DNA from: Quillaja saponaria
Taxonomy: Eukaryota; Streptophyta; Magnoliopsida; Fabales; Quillajaceae
NCBI GenBank assembly: GCA_029379385.1
Contig: CM055606.1
Span: 5,456,001 to 5,520,000, forward strand
Length of the DNA: 64,000 bases
Direction: 5' to 3'
Shown here one piece after another: positions 1-10,434 of this stretch. The position numbers and the translations under genes were made by a program. The notes below the pieces were generated by a model, which made no database searches, was not told the DNA's origin, and was given only the letters and a program-made list of their open reading frames with translations. Position 1 is the first letter of the stretch; each line of letters begins with the position of its first letter.

Positions 1-331
1 CTGGACTGGAACTCACACCGTTGGAGATTTATCAAACGCTGATTATGAAAGCTGCACAACAGAGATTGGCAAGGTATCAGGTCCTGTATTTGCCAGTAAT
101 TTGAATGAGACGGTGCTTACTATTACATTGACTCGACCTGGTTCTCGCTACTTTCTCTGCACAGTTGGTACCCACTGTGCCAATGGCCAGAAGTTCAGCA
201 TCAATGTCGAATCGATAAACTCCGATACTCCAGCACCTGCTGAGGGTCCTGATTCCTCTGCTTCATCTCTGTCTTTTGGAGTCTTATCTGCATTATTAGG
301 TTCCAGCTTGGTCTTCTTCAGCTACATGTAA
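1..331 (+). CDS. Stellacyanin-type phytocyanin, exon 2 (5'-truncated by the window edge), copy 1
   Basis: This is the second exon of a small secreted blue copper protein. The frame opens at base 2 with WTGTHTV and runs 109 codons to TAA at 329-331. It holds the copper ligand His in TGTHT, the motif YFLCTVGTHCANGQK with Cys, His and axial Gln ligands in the spacing C-x4-H-x4-Q, and the Cys in YESC that pairs with the Cys after the His. The axial Gln marks the stellacyanin/umecyanin subclass rather than the Met-type plantacyanins. A Pro/Ser-rich spacer (DTPAPAEGPDSSAS) and a hydrophobic tail suggest a GPI anchor. By comparison with copy 2, the window starts 7 nt inside the exon, so exon 1 lies upstream of the window. 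The protein differs from copy 2 at eight of 109 residues. A poly(A) signal AATAAA lies at 439-444. Substrate and redox partner are unknown for most of this family. Confidence 0.9.
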   Translation, partial: WTGTHTVGDLSNADYESCTTEIGKVSGPVFASNLNETVLTITLTRPGSRYFLCTVGTHCANGQKFSINVESINSDTPAPAEGPDSSASSLSFGVLSALLGSSLVFFSYM

Positions 332-1112
332 ATTAATGTCACAACATTAAGGAATAATAGTTCACATATTAGAGCTACTTCTAATTCAATTATTCTTTTC
401 AATGTCATTGGTTTTAGCAGTGCAAGTGTCGTAATATGAATAAATGATTTACTCCTATATATTTGTTGTTAAAAGTTGCTATAAAATGAGTGCCTACTCA
501 TGAATCATGAATGACATATTGACCTTAATTTTGTATGAGTACTTCCATTTAAAGAAAAGAAAAAAAAAAAATTAATAGTTGATGCAAAACGACACACTCG
601 TTCGTTGTAGTACAGACATAAGCACAATCAAAATGAAAGAAGGTTTAAGAGACCCACAAGCAAACTAAGAATGCTTCATGCTACGCCAAACTATGGGAGT
701 CCATTAATTAGCACACAACATTTACTTCCTAAAACACCTTCAGCAAGTGCTTGCAAGGTTGCAGTATATATTTAAAATTGATCAAACAGACATCACTTTT
801 TTTTTTTTTTCTTTTTTTCTGTTTGATATATGATATTTTATTATCAAAAGAATGGGTTGTTTTGTTCGAGTTATAACATTTAACATGTGACATATGTTTT
901 CCAGATAACCTATTTTTAAGCAATTATTTTTCGAATATAAAATTTGTTTGTTTGGCCCAGAAAATGAATATAGTTTCACATTCTCATGTCTAGCAAAAAA
1001 TTATATATTCTCACAAATAAGTACAAAATCAGTATAAAAGAGAGAATAGCTTGGCCATGAAGCATGCATGAATTTATTAAAATTCATTTATCATCCATAA
1101 ATTTTCTAAAAC
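332..1112. repeat. 3' flank of phytocyanin copy 1, duplicated at about 36247-37037
   Basis: The 3' UTR and downstream sequence continue to match the flank of copy 2 almost base for base. For example, the stretch with GAAGCATGCATGAAT followed by TTCATTTATCATCC occurs near 1060 and near 36985. The match stops after the shared ATAAATTTTC. Copy 1 carries an extra T-rich stretch near 775-840 that copy 2 lacks. The similarity shows that the duplication unit was larger than the gene. I see no other gene here. Confidence 0.85.
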
Positions 1113-1268
1113 GTAGATAAGTTTGGTAGAATTCTTTTTTCCTTTTGTTCCTAAATAGAACAGGCAAATAACACTACACAAATCTAAGATTCAACAATAG
1201 GCAAATATTCAAAATGAAAATCATGCATTTAAATAGTCAAAGTTACTTACATCAAGTTTTTCAAGCAA

Positions 1269-2166
1269 TCATGTATTATTTAAACTTAGCTGCTCCATCA
1301 TTAGTTTCATCACCTCTTTCACTCGCTCATTGTCCTTTCTCAATTTCTTATTGTCCTTTATGATTTTCTCATTGTCCTTTTTTCAGTTTACTAATTCGTT
1401 TCAATAAGAGGTTGGGACATGGCAGTAGATCCAAATGAAGATCGGGATAAGCTGATCTTATCTCCAAACAATGTCCTTGCAGCAGCAAGTATCCCATACC
1501 CATAAACTTTTTCTCATTTTTTTTACTACCCTAACACCTTTAGCCAATTCTCTTCATCAAACAATGGATGACCTGCTGAATCTTTTCCATATTTCTCAAT
1601 TATATGATGCTCATAATTCTCCTGCAAGTCCATAGATACATCACTTTTTATTTATGTAAAACACAACATATTTTGGTAATACAAATATGTAGTGAATATT
1701 TTAAAAATTAACCAATTTTTTTTGTGCCTTCAAGTTGACAAACTCTCTAGTTTTCTTTCCTTTATGGATGCGATGATAAACTTCTAAATGAGATGATTCC
1801 ACTCCATATGCCTTTCTCTACAAAATAATTTGATGATAGTCAACATGACATCATGTAGAACACTACAAAATAGTAAAACATAACATTTTAATATTAATTA
1901 CGTTAATAACATTTTCTCTTTATGTTGCAGCACCATGATTGATCCTTCGGCATACCTAATAGATGATCCTGATCCCTCCACTTTTTGTTGTTACAAACCC
2001 AACAAGGACATCAAATTTTATTATCATTCATAATTTGAGGATGACTATATGCAAAATCAAAAAACTTCTGAACATTAGACATAAACTCAGTTTGTGGGCA
2101 AATAATTTTCTATTCTACGTTCCATCCAACTACGGTCACCCCAAAACCAACTCCGGTCTTCATCCA
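1269..2166 (-). pseudogene. CACTA (En/Spm-type) transposase relic: transposon-associated N-domain joined to Ptta-type C-terminus
   Basis: Read on the minus strand, a start at 2166-2164 opens MDEDRSW..DRSWMERR and continues into FMSNVQKFFDFAYSHPQ, then a CPC..C NNKKW block. That pattern is typical of the N-terminal transposase-associated domain of plant CACTA elements (Pfam Transpos_assoc). Further along (about 1830-1720) comes SSHLEVYHRIHKGKKTREF, then HPLFDEENW and VYGYGILAAA (1620-1480), which resemble the C-terminal part of Ptta/En-Spm plant transposases. The product ends with a KDN-repeat coiled coil (about 1380-1290) before TGA at 1271-1269. Several in-frame stops and shifts interrupt it, and the catalytic TNP2-like domain is absent, so this is a dead, internally deleted remnant. 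The family assignment is by recognition of motifs, not by a search. Confidence 0.6.
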
Positions 2167-2189
2167 TATTGTCTATGATAATTCACCCT

Positions 2190-3130
2190 AAGTAAATACC
2201 TTGTTAGATTAGTATGTCTTAACAAAATAAAAGTTAAACGAACAACCTTCTATTCAAACTTAAATACATACAACTATTCAAGAAAAAGTAATTCAAATAT
2301 TAAATTCCCTAGTTTCTATCATGAAAGTTATATGATATCTAGCAAATGTGATGGCCTCAAATAGCATTTCCAATCTTATATATATATATATATTGCCAAT
2401 GGACTTTAAGAACTTGGCCACTTCAATCATCCATGCCCTCATAATAAAGTTTTAAAAATGGCATTCTATTAATTTCCTCTACTTTTCAATTAAAAACATG
2501 AGTTGTTTGAACATGTATATAGATAAATGATGACTTTTGGTTTCTTGTATTTTTCTTCTATATATATATGTTCCCAACAACATGAATGCTTTGTAGAAAC
2601 ACAAATTTCAATTCAATTAGATCCATCATAACCTAAGTAATAGTTTTGTCATAATACATTTTACAACATATTCAATTTTCTATTGTGGCTCTAACCCCAA
2701 ATTCACTTTTTTTTTTTCTTTTTCTTCTTTTTTCTATTGTGGCTCTAAGTGTCATGTTGCATATAAGTACTCCTACTACTTTCCTACTTTCCTAGTAAGA
2801 AATAATTGCTACTATAACTTGCTTTCCAAAAACACTATCCTTTCTAAACCAATTTTGAACCTGCATAAACAAGCAACCGAAAAAAGTATCAGTAGATTTC
2901 ATCATACACATATCATATGCCTGATCTTAATCTTGAATGCTTCTTCAAATTAAATGTATGAATAGCACTGTAAGAAGAATAAGTAGTAGTATGGTGTGCA
3001 CAAAAACATCACACATATATGTATGTGGGTGTGTAAACATACACAGATTTATTGATGTACATCTGAGGGGCAGAGCATGAACGTGTGGCGCATCACAGGG
3101 TGATGAATAGGTGTTCCACATATGTCAGAA
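2190..3130. other. AT-rich intergenic DNA, no gene seen
   Basis: This stretch has an (AT) microsatellite near 2379-2392, poly-T runs near 2706-2720, and no open frame with recognisable protein similarity. It could hold part of an intron or the 3' flank of the possible minus-strand gene whose last exon may lie at 3132-3209. Confidence 0.4.
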
Positions 3131-3131
3131 T

Positions 3132-3209
3132 TCAGAAATCAAAATCCACAGGGTTTGAATCAACATCATCATTATCATGCATACCAGTCATGATATGCTG
3201 CTGGCCATC
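3132..3209 (-). CDS. Possible 3'-terminal exon of an unidentified minus-strand gene
   Basis: On the minus strand, an acceptor-like TAG at 3212-3210 is followed by a 25-codon open stretch, DGQQHIMTGMHD.. then ..DDVDSNPVDFDF, ending at TGA 3134-3132. The acidic composition and balanced codon use look like a C-terminal tail, unlike the surrounding AT-rich sequence. No upstream exon could be assigned with confidence; a 44-nt exon-like piece with acceptor and donor dinucleotides lies at about 4027-4070 on the same strand. The function is unknown. It could also be chance or a relic. Confidence 0.25.
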   Translation of the reverse strand, partial: DGQQHIMTGMHDNDDVDSNPVDFDF

Positions 3210-3212
3210 CTA

Positions 3213-5384
3213 CATTAGTTCTTCTATAAAATTCACATTATATTTTAGCTCTAGATTTTGTTATCCTTTCCCTTTTAGTTTTGGTACAAGATCTATACCT
3301 CTAGTTTATAATCAATTCATCATAATATATTCCAGAAAATAATTGTCAAGGATTTATTCTCAATCCATTTCCTATACAGCCTACATGCTATTTTCTTCTC
3401 TAAATTTAAGAGGAAAAAACACCCTTCATATAAAATACAATATATAGACTAGTCTAAAATAAGAAAGAAACAAAAGAGAAAATGCTTTTATATGATCAAT
3501 TTGGTAGACAAGTTTATAGAACTAATGAATGAGACTTCAGCTATTTGGGTTAACTTTCAAACTTTTTTGAGGTGACCCAGAAAAGCTTGTAAAGAGACTG
3601 TAACTTCCAGTATCCTCAAACAGATTAATTATAAAATAAATTGTTTAGCAAAATCACTCTCTTTAAAATTTGATATAAACAGAAAAATAAAAAGAAATAG
3701 AAAATGTAATAGTACTTGGGTAAAGTCCTAATGACAAACCCACTGATCTCAAGAGAGCACATCAGTCATATTGTAGAACTAATCCATGATACACCAAACA
3801 CTAAACTAAATAGATCATTTTGCAAAACGGGTAAAAAAAAAAAAAAACAGGGACCACGAATTAAGAAGATTTTGATTGGCAATGCATATGACAAACAAAC
3901 AGGAGCAGACACATAACAAAGAGAAATTTTAGAATGCAGGTTTCAAGAAAACCTCTTGAAAGAAAAACAAAAATGTTTTTTTATGGAAAATTATGAACTT
4001 TGAAGTTGAAAAGTTAAATCTCTTACCAATAGAAGATTATCCAAGAGCTTGTAAGAATGCAGTCTCAGACCTGAGATAGACTTAAAAGAGGCAGATAAAA
4101 CGACAAACACCAGGTTGGACTATGAACTGATCTACCAAATTGGTACAGATTTTCTACTATTCAACTTCTTCTTCATATCACGCATATTGCTCTAATTTAG
4201 CAGCATTATCCATTTAGGAATAAGATGGATAAGCAGAGGATTCTATACTATCCATAAAATTACGACAATTAAATTCATTGAAAATATAGTAGAACTTTAT
4301 ACACTATAAAAGTATACTTTCAGCATAATTGTCATATACACGGCAAAATTCTTCTAAAAAATTAATATGGCTGTATAATGGCATTCCTGACCATTAATAG
4401 TAGTTAGATGTTGTCCCATGCATTGCAGATATTTAACATGATATTAAACTCCTCGCCACCCTTCCCCACCCATCGGAAGGATTGTAACTTCTCCCATTAT
4501 TTTACATAAAACTCAAACTCTCTCTAGTAGTCCCAACTCGCAAAATTTAGATGGGAGGTGTTAGTAGAAACCCAATTTATGCAATTTTATAATTAGAGAG
4601 ACTTCATTACAATAAATTGGAAGGTATGGACTAAAATGAATTCTAAGTCAAAATATGAGAACCAAAAACGTAGTTTAACTTCTTTTTTGTACATATTTAA
4701 GCTCAAAATGCCCATTACATTACGGGCTTTCTATTTTATAAAAGCATGTCGTCAAACATACAGGAAGATTTCTGATTCCTAATTTTATTTAATCAATTCA
4801 TTTTAATAAAATAACAAAAATAGCATCCATATCACATTATATAAGAAAACAAATAATATAATAACAGATAAATAATTAATTATTATAAAATAGATTATTA
4901 AAATAATATTAATAATTAAATAAAAATTCGTACACAAAAAAAATACACAAATAAATAATATTAATAAATAAATAAATTAGTGAATTAATATAAAAATATA
5001 AATATTAATAAAAATAAGTTTAAGTAAAAGTATGACAATAAAAAGAAATAAATTATAAAAATATTAATAAAAATAAAATAATATAGAATAATAAAAATAT
5101 AAGAAATGTATAAATTTAATTAACAAAGTTATATTTTTTATTTTATTGATGATCTACTTATGGATATTTAGTATATTTTTAATATCATTCAATGTTTGAA
5201 AATAACATATAAAATAAAAATATATAAAATGAAATTATTATTTCTTATTGACACTACCAAACATTGAAAATGAATGATCATTCGATTACATAATATTCTA
5301 TTCACATTCCAATTCCATAACAATTATTCGTGTGTGTCAAACTAGGTCACCTATTTGTTTTTTGTAATCATTAGTTTTTCTTTT
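3213..5384. other. AT-rich non-coding DNA
   Basis: No supported coding region was found, apart from the exon-like piece mentioned for 3132-3209. The section 4790-5250 is extremely AT-rich, built of irregular AATAA/TTAAT runs. It lies between a segment that is possibly intronic (3213-4700) and the MITE starting at 5385. Confidence 0.4.
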
Positions 5385-5937
5385 GGGTCAATTATACTTT
5401 ACCCCCATGAACTACACCCGTTTTGTATTAACCCCATAAACTATTAAATTAGGTACATAACCCTTTATTTGAGTTATAATTAACAAATAACCTTCGATCG
5501 TCAAAATTAGTTATAAAATCTAACAAATTGACTAAGAAAAGACTAAATGATATTTATTACAAATTTTTTGTTTTATGTCTTTCAATTTCTATCTCTTGTT
5601 TCTTCTTTTATCTCTTTTTTCTCTAACAATTGAAATCTATATATTTATTCGGTTCTAGTATATATGTAATACAATAATAAGAAAATAAAAGTTTTGATGA
5701 AAATATTATCACTATGCAAATTAAAACAACAACTCGTATAATTTCTATAAATGAGAAAAAAAATAATATTAGTAAATCTATAATAATTTAAATATTATGA
5801 CAAGAAAATAAAAATTATGAATGATTCAAATATCACTTATGTATGCTAAAATTGAATTAATATAAAGTGAAAAGAAAAAGATGTAAAAAGGGAAAACAAA
5901 AAAAACCTTATAATAAGGGTCATTTAGTCATTTAGTC
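5385..5937. mobile_element. Mutator-type MITE, 3'-truncated copy
   Basis: The element starts with GGGTCAATTATACTTTACCC and is similar over its whole length to the complete 690-bp copy at 42836-43525. Shared stretches include the GAGTTATAATTAACAAATAA block near 5470 and ATGTATGCTAAAATTGAATT near 5843. The similarity stops near TAATAAGGGTCATTTAGT, so the right inverted repeat is missing. It has no coding capacity. Confidence 0.7.
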
Positions 5938-6175
5938 TTTGCTTTCCTTCCTTATTTTAGCTTTTAGAATCAAGCTCTATCATTTGTCACTAAGTAGCCC
6001 ATAGCGAAACGCCATTTTTAGAGTTAATTCACTTTTTTTTTTTCATCTAAAGATCATTTTTGAAATATTTTTAAAGTATAATTTTAAATAGTTGTAAATT
6101 TGTCCGTTAAAAGATAAGTTACTTAATAAAAAAAATAAAAATTTATTTTTGGTATATTTTATAAAACTTTATTAA
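5938..6175. other. Short AT-rich spacer between two MITEs
   Basis: It contains T-rich and A-rich runs only. I see no gene or inverted repeat. Confidence 0.4.
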
Positions 6176-6487
6176 AGGTCTATTTGTGAGTTGAAGAGAG
6201 AGGAGATGAGAATAAATGAATGAAAAGGACAGGAGATTACGATTATGCCATTACAATGTTTTATTTAAATATTAGTAGGTATTACTATAAAGAATAGGAT
6301 TTATTAATCACATCATGCAAAGATCATAATGCATTATTTTCTTCCAAATTCTCATAATTTGGAGGAATTATAAAAAATAGATTTTGCAGGGATTTGGAGA
6401 GGTACCCCTGTCCTTTAAAAAAAACTCCCAAAACAAAGGAAAAGAGTATTTATCTCTCCTTTCCTCTCCCTCCATGGCCTCCACCCA
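6176..6487. mobile_element. Purine-rich-TIR MITE, copy A
   Basis: It begins GGTCTATTTGTGAGTTGAAG followed by GAGA-rich sequence and ends with the pyrimidine-rich counterpart TCCTCTCCCTCCATGG..CCACCC, so the ends are inverted repeats. The middle (AAAGAATAGGATTTATTAAT.. and ..AAAAAATAGATTTTG) matches copy B at 20268-20808. It is non-coding. The subfamily, possibly hAT-like, is inferred only from the general look of the ends. Confidence 0.55.
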
Positions 6488-6488
6488 G

Positions 6489-6840
6489 AACTACAAGAAA
6501 TTACACTAATTGTGTCTGTAACTGGGCAGACCACAAAATTCAGAAGAAGAAAACCACTATCAGTGTTTTTTTTTATATATATATATTTGCTTTTGCAATT
6601 ATGCAGACGCTGAAAGTGAATAAAAAATTTAACCACAGACGTAGATACAAGTTTTGCAGACGCTATTACTTTTATTTGGAGCCCCTTTTTTATGGGCTTT
6701 TTTGCGTCTACGACTTTATTTTTGCATTTTCTACTACAGATACAAATAGAAAATTTATTTTATTTTTAAAATATGCATATATGCATCTACCACTTAATGT
6801 ATCTGTGTATACAGTGGCAGACGTAGATAGTTTTCTCTAA
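6489..6840 (+). mobile_element. CACTA-like terminus with subterminal repeats (candidate left end of the 6.5-20.25 kb element)
   Basis: AACTACAAGAAATTACAC at 6489 resembles the CACTACAAGAAA terminus of plant CACTA transposons, with two changes at the very tip. Within the next 350 bp the motif CAGACG or its complement recurs (near 6605, 6637, 6657, 6703 and 6820), as expected for subterminal transposase-binding repeats. The other end would be the TTTTCTTATAGTA at about 20239-20251, whose subterminal region also has CAGACGTAAATGG. The open frame across this stretch (148 codons from 6394) is low-complexity and not a credible protein. Confidence 0.5.
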
Positions 6841-8230
6841 ATTGAAACCTAACCCACGAATTTTTTTTTTTTTCTTCCTTCTCTTCTTTCTACAATCAAG
6901 GTAGCTTTTGTCTGAAAAAATTTGAAATCTCTGCAACCAACCAACCAACCCTAGCTGGCTTTGTTAAAGATTACCACTAGAATGCTCATTGTTTTCCTTG
7001 TTCACCTCTTACAGATTTCATCTGTTTAGAGGTATTTTTCTCTTTTTCTATTTCACTAAAGGTTTCTGTTTTTCTTTCTTGTAGAGTTTACTTGAAGAGT
7101 TTGAATAATTTGTTGAATGAAGTATATTTAACATTAATTTTGCATTTGGGTGGTTGATGAAAAGGTTTGGTCTTCAAGTGATTATTTTGAAAAGAAAAGG
7201 TAGAGAAATTTGCGAAAGAGGAGTACCACAAGTACCCTTTTCCTTGTCACTTCAATTATAAATTTTAATTGCTTATTTCATTTGAATTCATTTCTTTCTC
7301 TACTATATTTTCCAGCTTTCATTAGCATGAATTCCATATTTTTTTAAATATTTTTTACTGATGATGATATTTTTCAGTGGTTGGTTGCCTAAGCACTACT
7401 TTTGAACTTCCATTATGTTAATGCAAATGTAGAATGAAGAAAAGATATATATATATAGACTAAGTAGCTAAGCATACCTAGCTCGTATTCCAAGTTCATA
7501 TAGTAGGCTTGAAATATATAGATTGCTTTTGTGTAGAACTTTTCTTTTTTTGGAATTATTGTAGTGATCCAATGATGTTTTGGTAGTTGAATGGAAGAAC
7601 TAGTTTCATGGAGGTATCAATGGTAATATAATTAAAAATTATCTAATTTTGATGTGGAAACCTTCAGTTTTGAAAATTGACCAAGACAAGGCTTTTTTAT
7701 ATAAAAGTTAATTAACCCACTGTTAGGAGAAATTTTAGATAATGAGTTTGTTTATTTACTCTGTTCTGTAATGGTGTTTTGTACCATGGTGGATGAATTG
7801 GCAGGAAGTCAAGAGAATATGCACTTTGAAACTTCAAGCCTTCTTCATGTGTTGTATAACGTGTCATCACACATCTTAAATTATTAATTTTGTTGTTAGC
7901 AGGGCTTCTCTCACTTGCACAAAAGGAAATCAAGCTTGAAAAATGATGATATTTTTAGTCCTTATTCTTATTATTGAATGATTTGTTGTAATAAGTTAGG
8001 TAAGATATCAAACGGTCAGGAGAATGTTGATTAGGGGATCTTAGCTACAGTAGTAAGGTCCTACTACACTACAAGTGACAACATAGGAGTTAATTAGGAA
8101 ATACTGAAATACACATATATAGCCAAATCTTAATTAATTACTAACATACTTGGAATCATATTTTGTATATATATATATGTGAACTGATGAACAAGTTTGA
8201 ATACATTGCTCTTTAAGTAACACAATATAT
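6841..8230. other. Non-coding interior between CACTA end and HIG1 relic
   Basis: This is mostly AT-rich sequence. A pyrimidine-rich tract and four CAACC units near 6940-6960 look like a plant 5' leader, but no credible start codon with a protein-like frame follows. The minus-strand frame 7712-7933 has no recognisable similarity. The missing last exon of the HIG1 fragment was looked for here and not found. Confidence 0.4.
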
Positions 8231-8232
8231 AC

Positions 8233-8463
8233 CTGGCATGAATAAGCCTAAGACTTGCCTTCATTGGAGAAGAAGCAGTGCGAGAATATACTAGGGATGC
8301 TCCAATTACAGAGGCCTAGAGTGTCCGTGTCAATTGTCATGTACGTATGTATATAATTAATACCAATTATTTCTAGCTAACAGAGTAATTGAAAGAGAAA
8401 ATATTATGACTGACCAATGCTGGTGAGCTTGTGTTCTAAAACCCATGACTGAATCGCCTCCAT
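8233..8463 (-). pseudogene. HIG1-domain (hypoxia-induced, respiratory supercomplex factor-like) gene fragment, broken
   Basis: On the minus strand, exon 1 (8463-8415) reads MEAIQSWVLEHKLTSIG, the typical start of plant HIG1-domain proteins, small mitochondrial inner-membrane proteins linked to respiratory supercomplexes and hypoxia. Exon 2 (8326-8233) continues in phase with TL, a stop, then ASVIGASLVYSRTASSPMK and ASLRLIHAR, ending at a GT donor. Two lesions are visible. The codon that should be the conserved Trp is TAG (8318-8316). The exon 2 acceptor, expected as AG, reads AC (8328-8327). The lengths 49 + 94 nt keep the phase across the junction, supporting this exon model. The following exon, normally MHAQALTLA-like, was not found. 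A TATA box (TATATAAAG at 8564-8556) sits about 95 bp upstream. If the terminus at 6489 is real, the fragment lies inside a CACTA element. Confidence 0.6.
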
Positions 8464-8555
8464 ATTCTTTCTTCTTTTTCTTCTAATGAGGTAATAGAGC
8501 AAAGACTGAAATGAATGAGAATGGTGAATTGGGAAGTGAATGAATGTGTTGGTAT

Positions 8556-8564
8556 CTTTATATA
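8556..8564 (-). promoter_or_regulatory. TATA box of the HIG1-like relic
   Basis: TATATAAAG on the minus strand, about 95 bp before the ATG. The leader between them is CA- and CT-rich, as in expressed plant genes, which suggests that a promoter came with the coding fragment. Confidence 0.4.
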
Positions 8565-9332
8565 GTTAAATTTTGAGATGAGTGCTACGTGCTAGTTTTT
8601 TGTATGTTTGGTGGTAGCCCCTTGGTTTACTCTGGTATTCTCTTTTTCTTGAATGGCTGAAAGTTTAAACTAAAGGCTTCATCATTGATTCAAGTCCAAC
8701 ACCTAGTTTGTTGGTGTCCTCCTGATTTGTTTTTTTTTTCCAAACTTTTTTTCTTTGTTGGCATGTGCCTTGTGTCCTCCTGATTATCATTTATTTTATT
8801 CTTTAATTCTCTAATTTTTACTTTGTTTACTTAGGAATTCTGAAATTTATTTATCAACAAAAATTTACATATACATGATTTATGATGTTATGGGAAAATC
8901 TTTACACACACATGATTGTTAATGCAAATGTTGTATTATAAAAAAAATAAAAATGCAAGTGAATGCCTTTGTGAAATCAAAGTAAAAAAGAAAACCCGAT
9001 TTTAAGATCTTGTAAATGCGAAAATTGCATACTAGAGTGATTAAGTTGTAATTTTTAAGTCATTTTTGGCTTGTGTTTGAGGAATGGCAGTGAGTTGTCC
9101 ACTCCATTACTTTGGGGTTCAATCCACAATAGCATAGCAGCAAGAAACTAGATACATTTACATTGCTGATTTTTTTATTGGAAGTTGAAAAAAGTTATTA
9201 TATCGAGTTTCTTGAAACTTTGTTTCTTCTTCAAGAAGAATTTTGTGTCTAGTTATGAGATTATGCATTCTATTTAAGGTGCTTAGGTAGATGAAAATGA
9301 CTTATTAGTTTCTATCTTGTTATTACACAATC
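8565..9332. other. Non-coding spacer
   Basis: Mostly AT-rich. A short direct repeat, TGTCCTCCTGATT, occurs near 8716 and 8773. No gene is seen. Confidence 0.35.
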
Positions 9333-10380
9333 ATGCCTAGAGGACGTCATACTCCACTTCAAGGACGTCTTGGAGCTTCATTGTGTCTATCCTCCGCACC
9401 GGCTGCATTTCCGTCCATTGCATCGGCTGCACCAGCTCCTTCTACGGCTGTAGCTTCAGTACGGCCTCCACTTCCCTCTATAGCTAGAGCTTTACCTCCC
9501 AATGTTCCATTACTTGCTCCATTCTTAGAGCAAGTACGAGACCTTTCTAATGTGGGCTTAGATCAGATCCCATCGAGCTAAGGATCATCAATTTCAAACT
9601 TTGATAGTGAATTTTGTTATTTTTATGAATTTCATTGTTCTTACGCTACTTAACTTGTATTGCAGCTATAGGTCATGATCAGGTTGTCCAGTATAGGGCA
9701 GATCTTGAACCCCATGTAGAGGATGATGTCCCTCATGAGGTCAGCGATGTCGCTAAGTGTGCTTTAGGTGCAAAGAAGGGGAAGAAGGACAAGAATAAGA
9801 TTGCCCCTCCTTATGAGGTTGAGCAGGATAGCCTACTTATCTACATAGTTGGAGACAAATAAGTAAATTGTCTTTATAATTTTGTATTCGATTATATTTA
9901 TATCTTGTATTTTACAAGCATTCTTTTCATTTTGGTTCTATTGTAGAGCATTTGTTGGGGATTGCCCCAAGAACATAAAGGTGGCAACTAACATTTCTGG
10001 TATCACCATGAAGCACCTTCTAGGTCCGTTTTTCCAGTACTAGAAGTTCCTGGAGTACACAAAGATAGTTTAGGGTCGTCCTTGAGGAGAAGGCTGCATC
10101 TTGGGCTGTGTTTGATGCAGCAACTGTGAAGAAATGTAGGAACATATTCTAGAAGCTGCATGCGGAAGTAAAGAAGAATTAGCCATCGGGCTCACTGGCT
10201 TAGAAGGAGGATGGGCGTCCAAATTGGATCCCACAAAATTGGTAGGAGTCCTTATATGTCAAGTGGATAAGCTTTGACTTCCAAAGGAGCTTTCGGATAA
10301 TGGTCGTTAATAGGCAAGTGAGTGATGAGCATATTCACCATGTTTCTAGCTTTGTCAACATAGTCGTTCACCAGAACTGA
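9333..10380 (+). pseudogene. Ptta/En-Spm-type CACTA protein gene, 5' part (interrupted by a gypsy insertion)
   Basis: The start at 9333 opens a Pro/Ala/Ser-rich N-terminus (MPRGRHTPLQGRLG..) to a stop at 9579-9581. A second open piece (about 9662-9862) is rich in charged residues, including KKGKKDKNK. From about 9948 a degenerate frame reads FVGDCPKNIKVATN, GITMKHLLGPFFQY, AVFDAATVKKCRN, PNWIPQNW and FQRSF..NRQVSDEH. The block order, a W..L..W segment followed by an NR motif, is that of the plant Ptta/En-Spm transposase family, a companion gene of CACTA elements. Stops and shifts are common. The next expected block (EVF..TH) is found 7.8 kb away at 18166, beyond the gypsy element. GT/AG-like sites may mark introns. 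Its exact role is not established. Confidence 0.5.
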
Positions 10381-10434
10381 TTGATTAGTAATAATTTATT
10401 TAATAAATTGTAATTATAAATTCCCATCTGTTAA

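Noticed and set aside
1861..1870. CACTACAAAA as a CACTA terminus inside the relic at 1269-2166
   Set aside because: It lies in the middle of the gene relic, has no subterminal repeats and has no matching inverted end nearby, so it is probably chance.
4027..4070. Exon-like 44-nt piece on the minus strand with AG and GT borders (LRLHSYKLLDNLLL)
   Set aside because: It is too short to support alone and cannot be linked in phase to the possible terminal exon at 3132-3209.
6394..6840. 148-codon plus-strand open frame
   Set aside because: It spans the MITE end and the CACTA-like subterminal repeats, has a low-complexity composition rich in Tyr, Phe and Lys, and no recognisable domain.
7712..7933. 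73-codon minus-strand frame upstream of the HIG1 relic
   Set aside because: It was tested as the missing last HIG1 exon. It lacks the expected MHAQALTLA-type block and any other recognisable motif.
8240..8285. A miR164-like string (TGGAGAAGAAGCAGTGCGAG) near 8263
   Set aside because: It differs from miR164 at several positions, no foldback partner is seen, and the bases are explained as the complement of the HIG1 exon.
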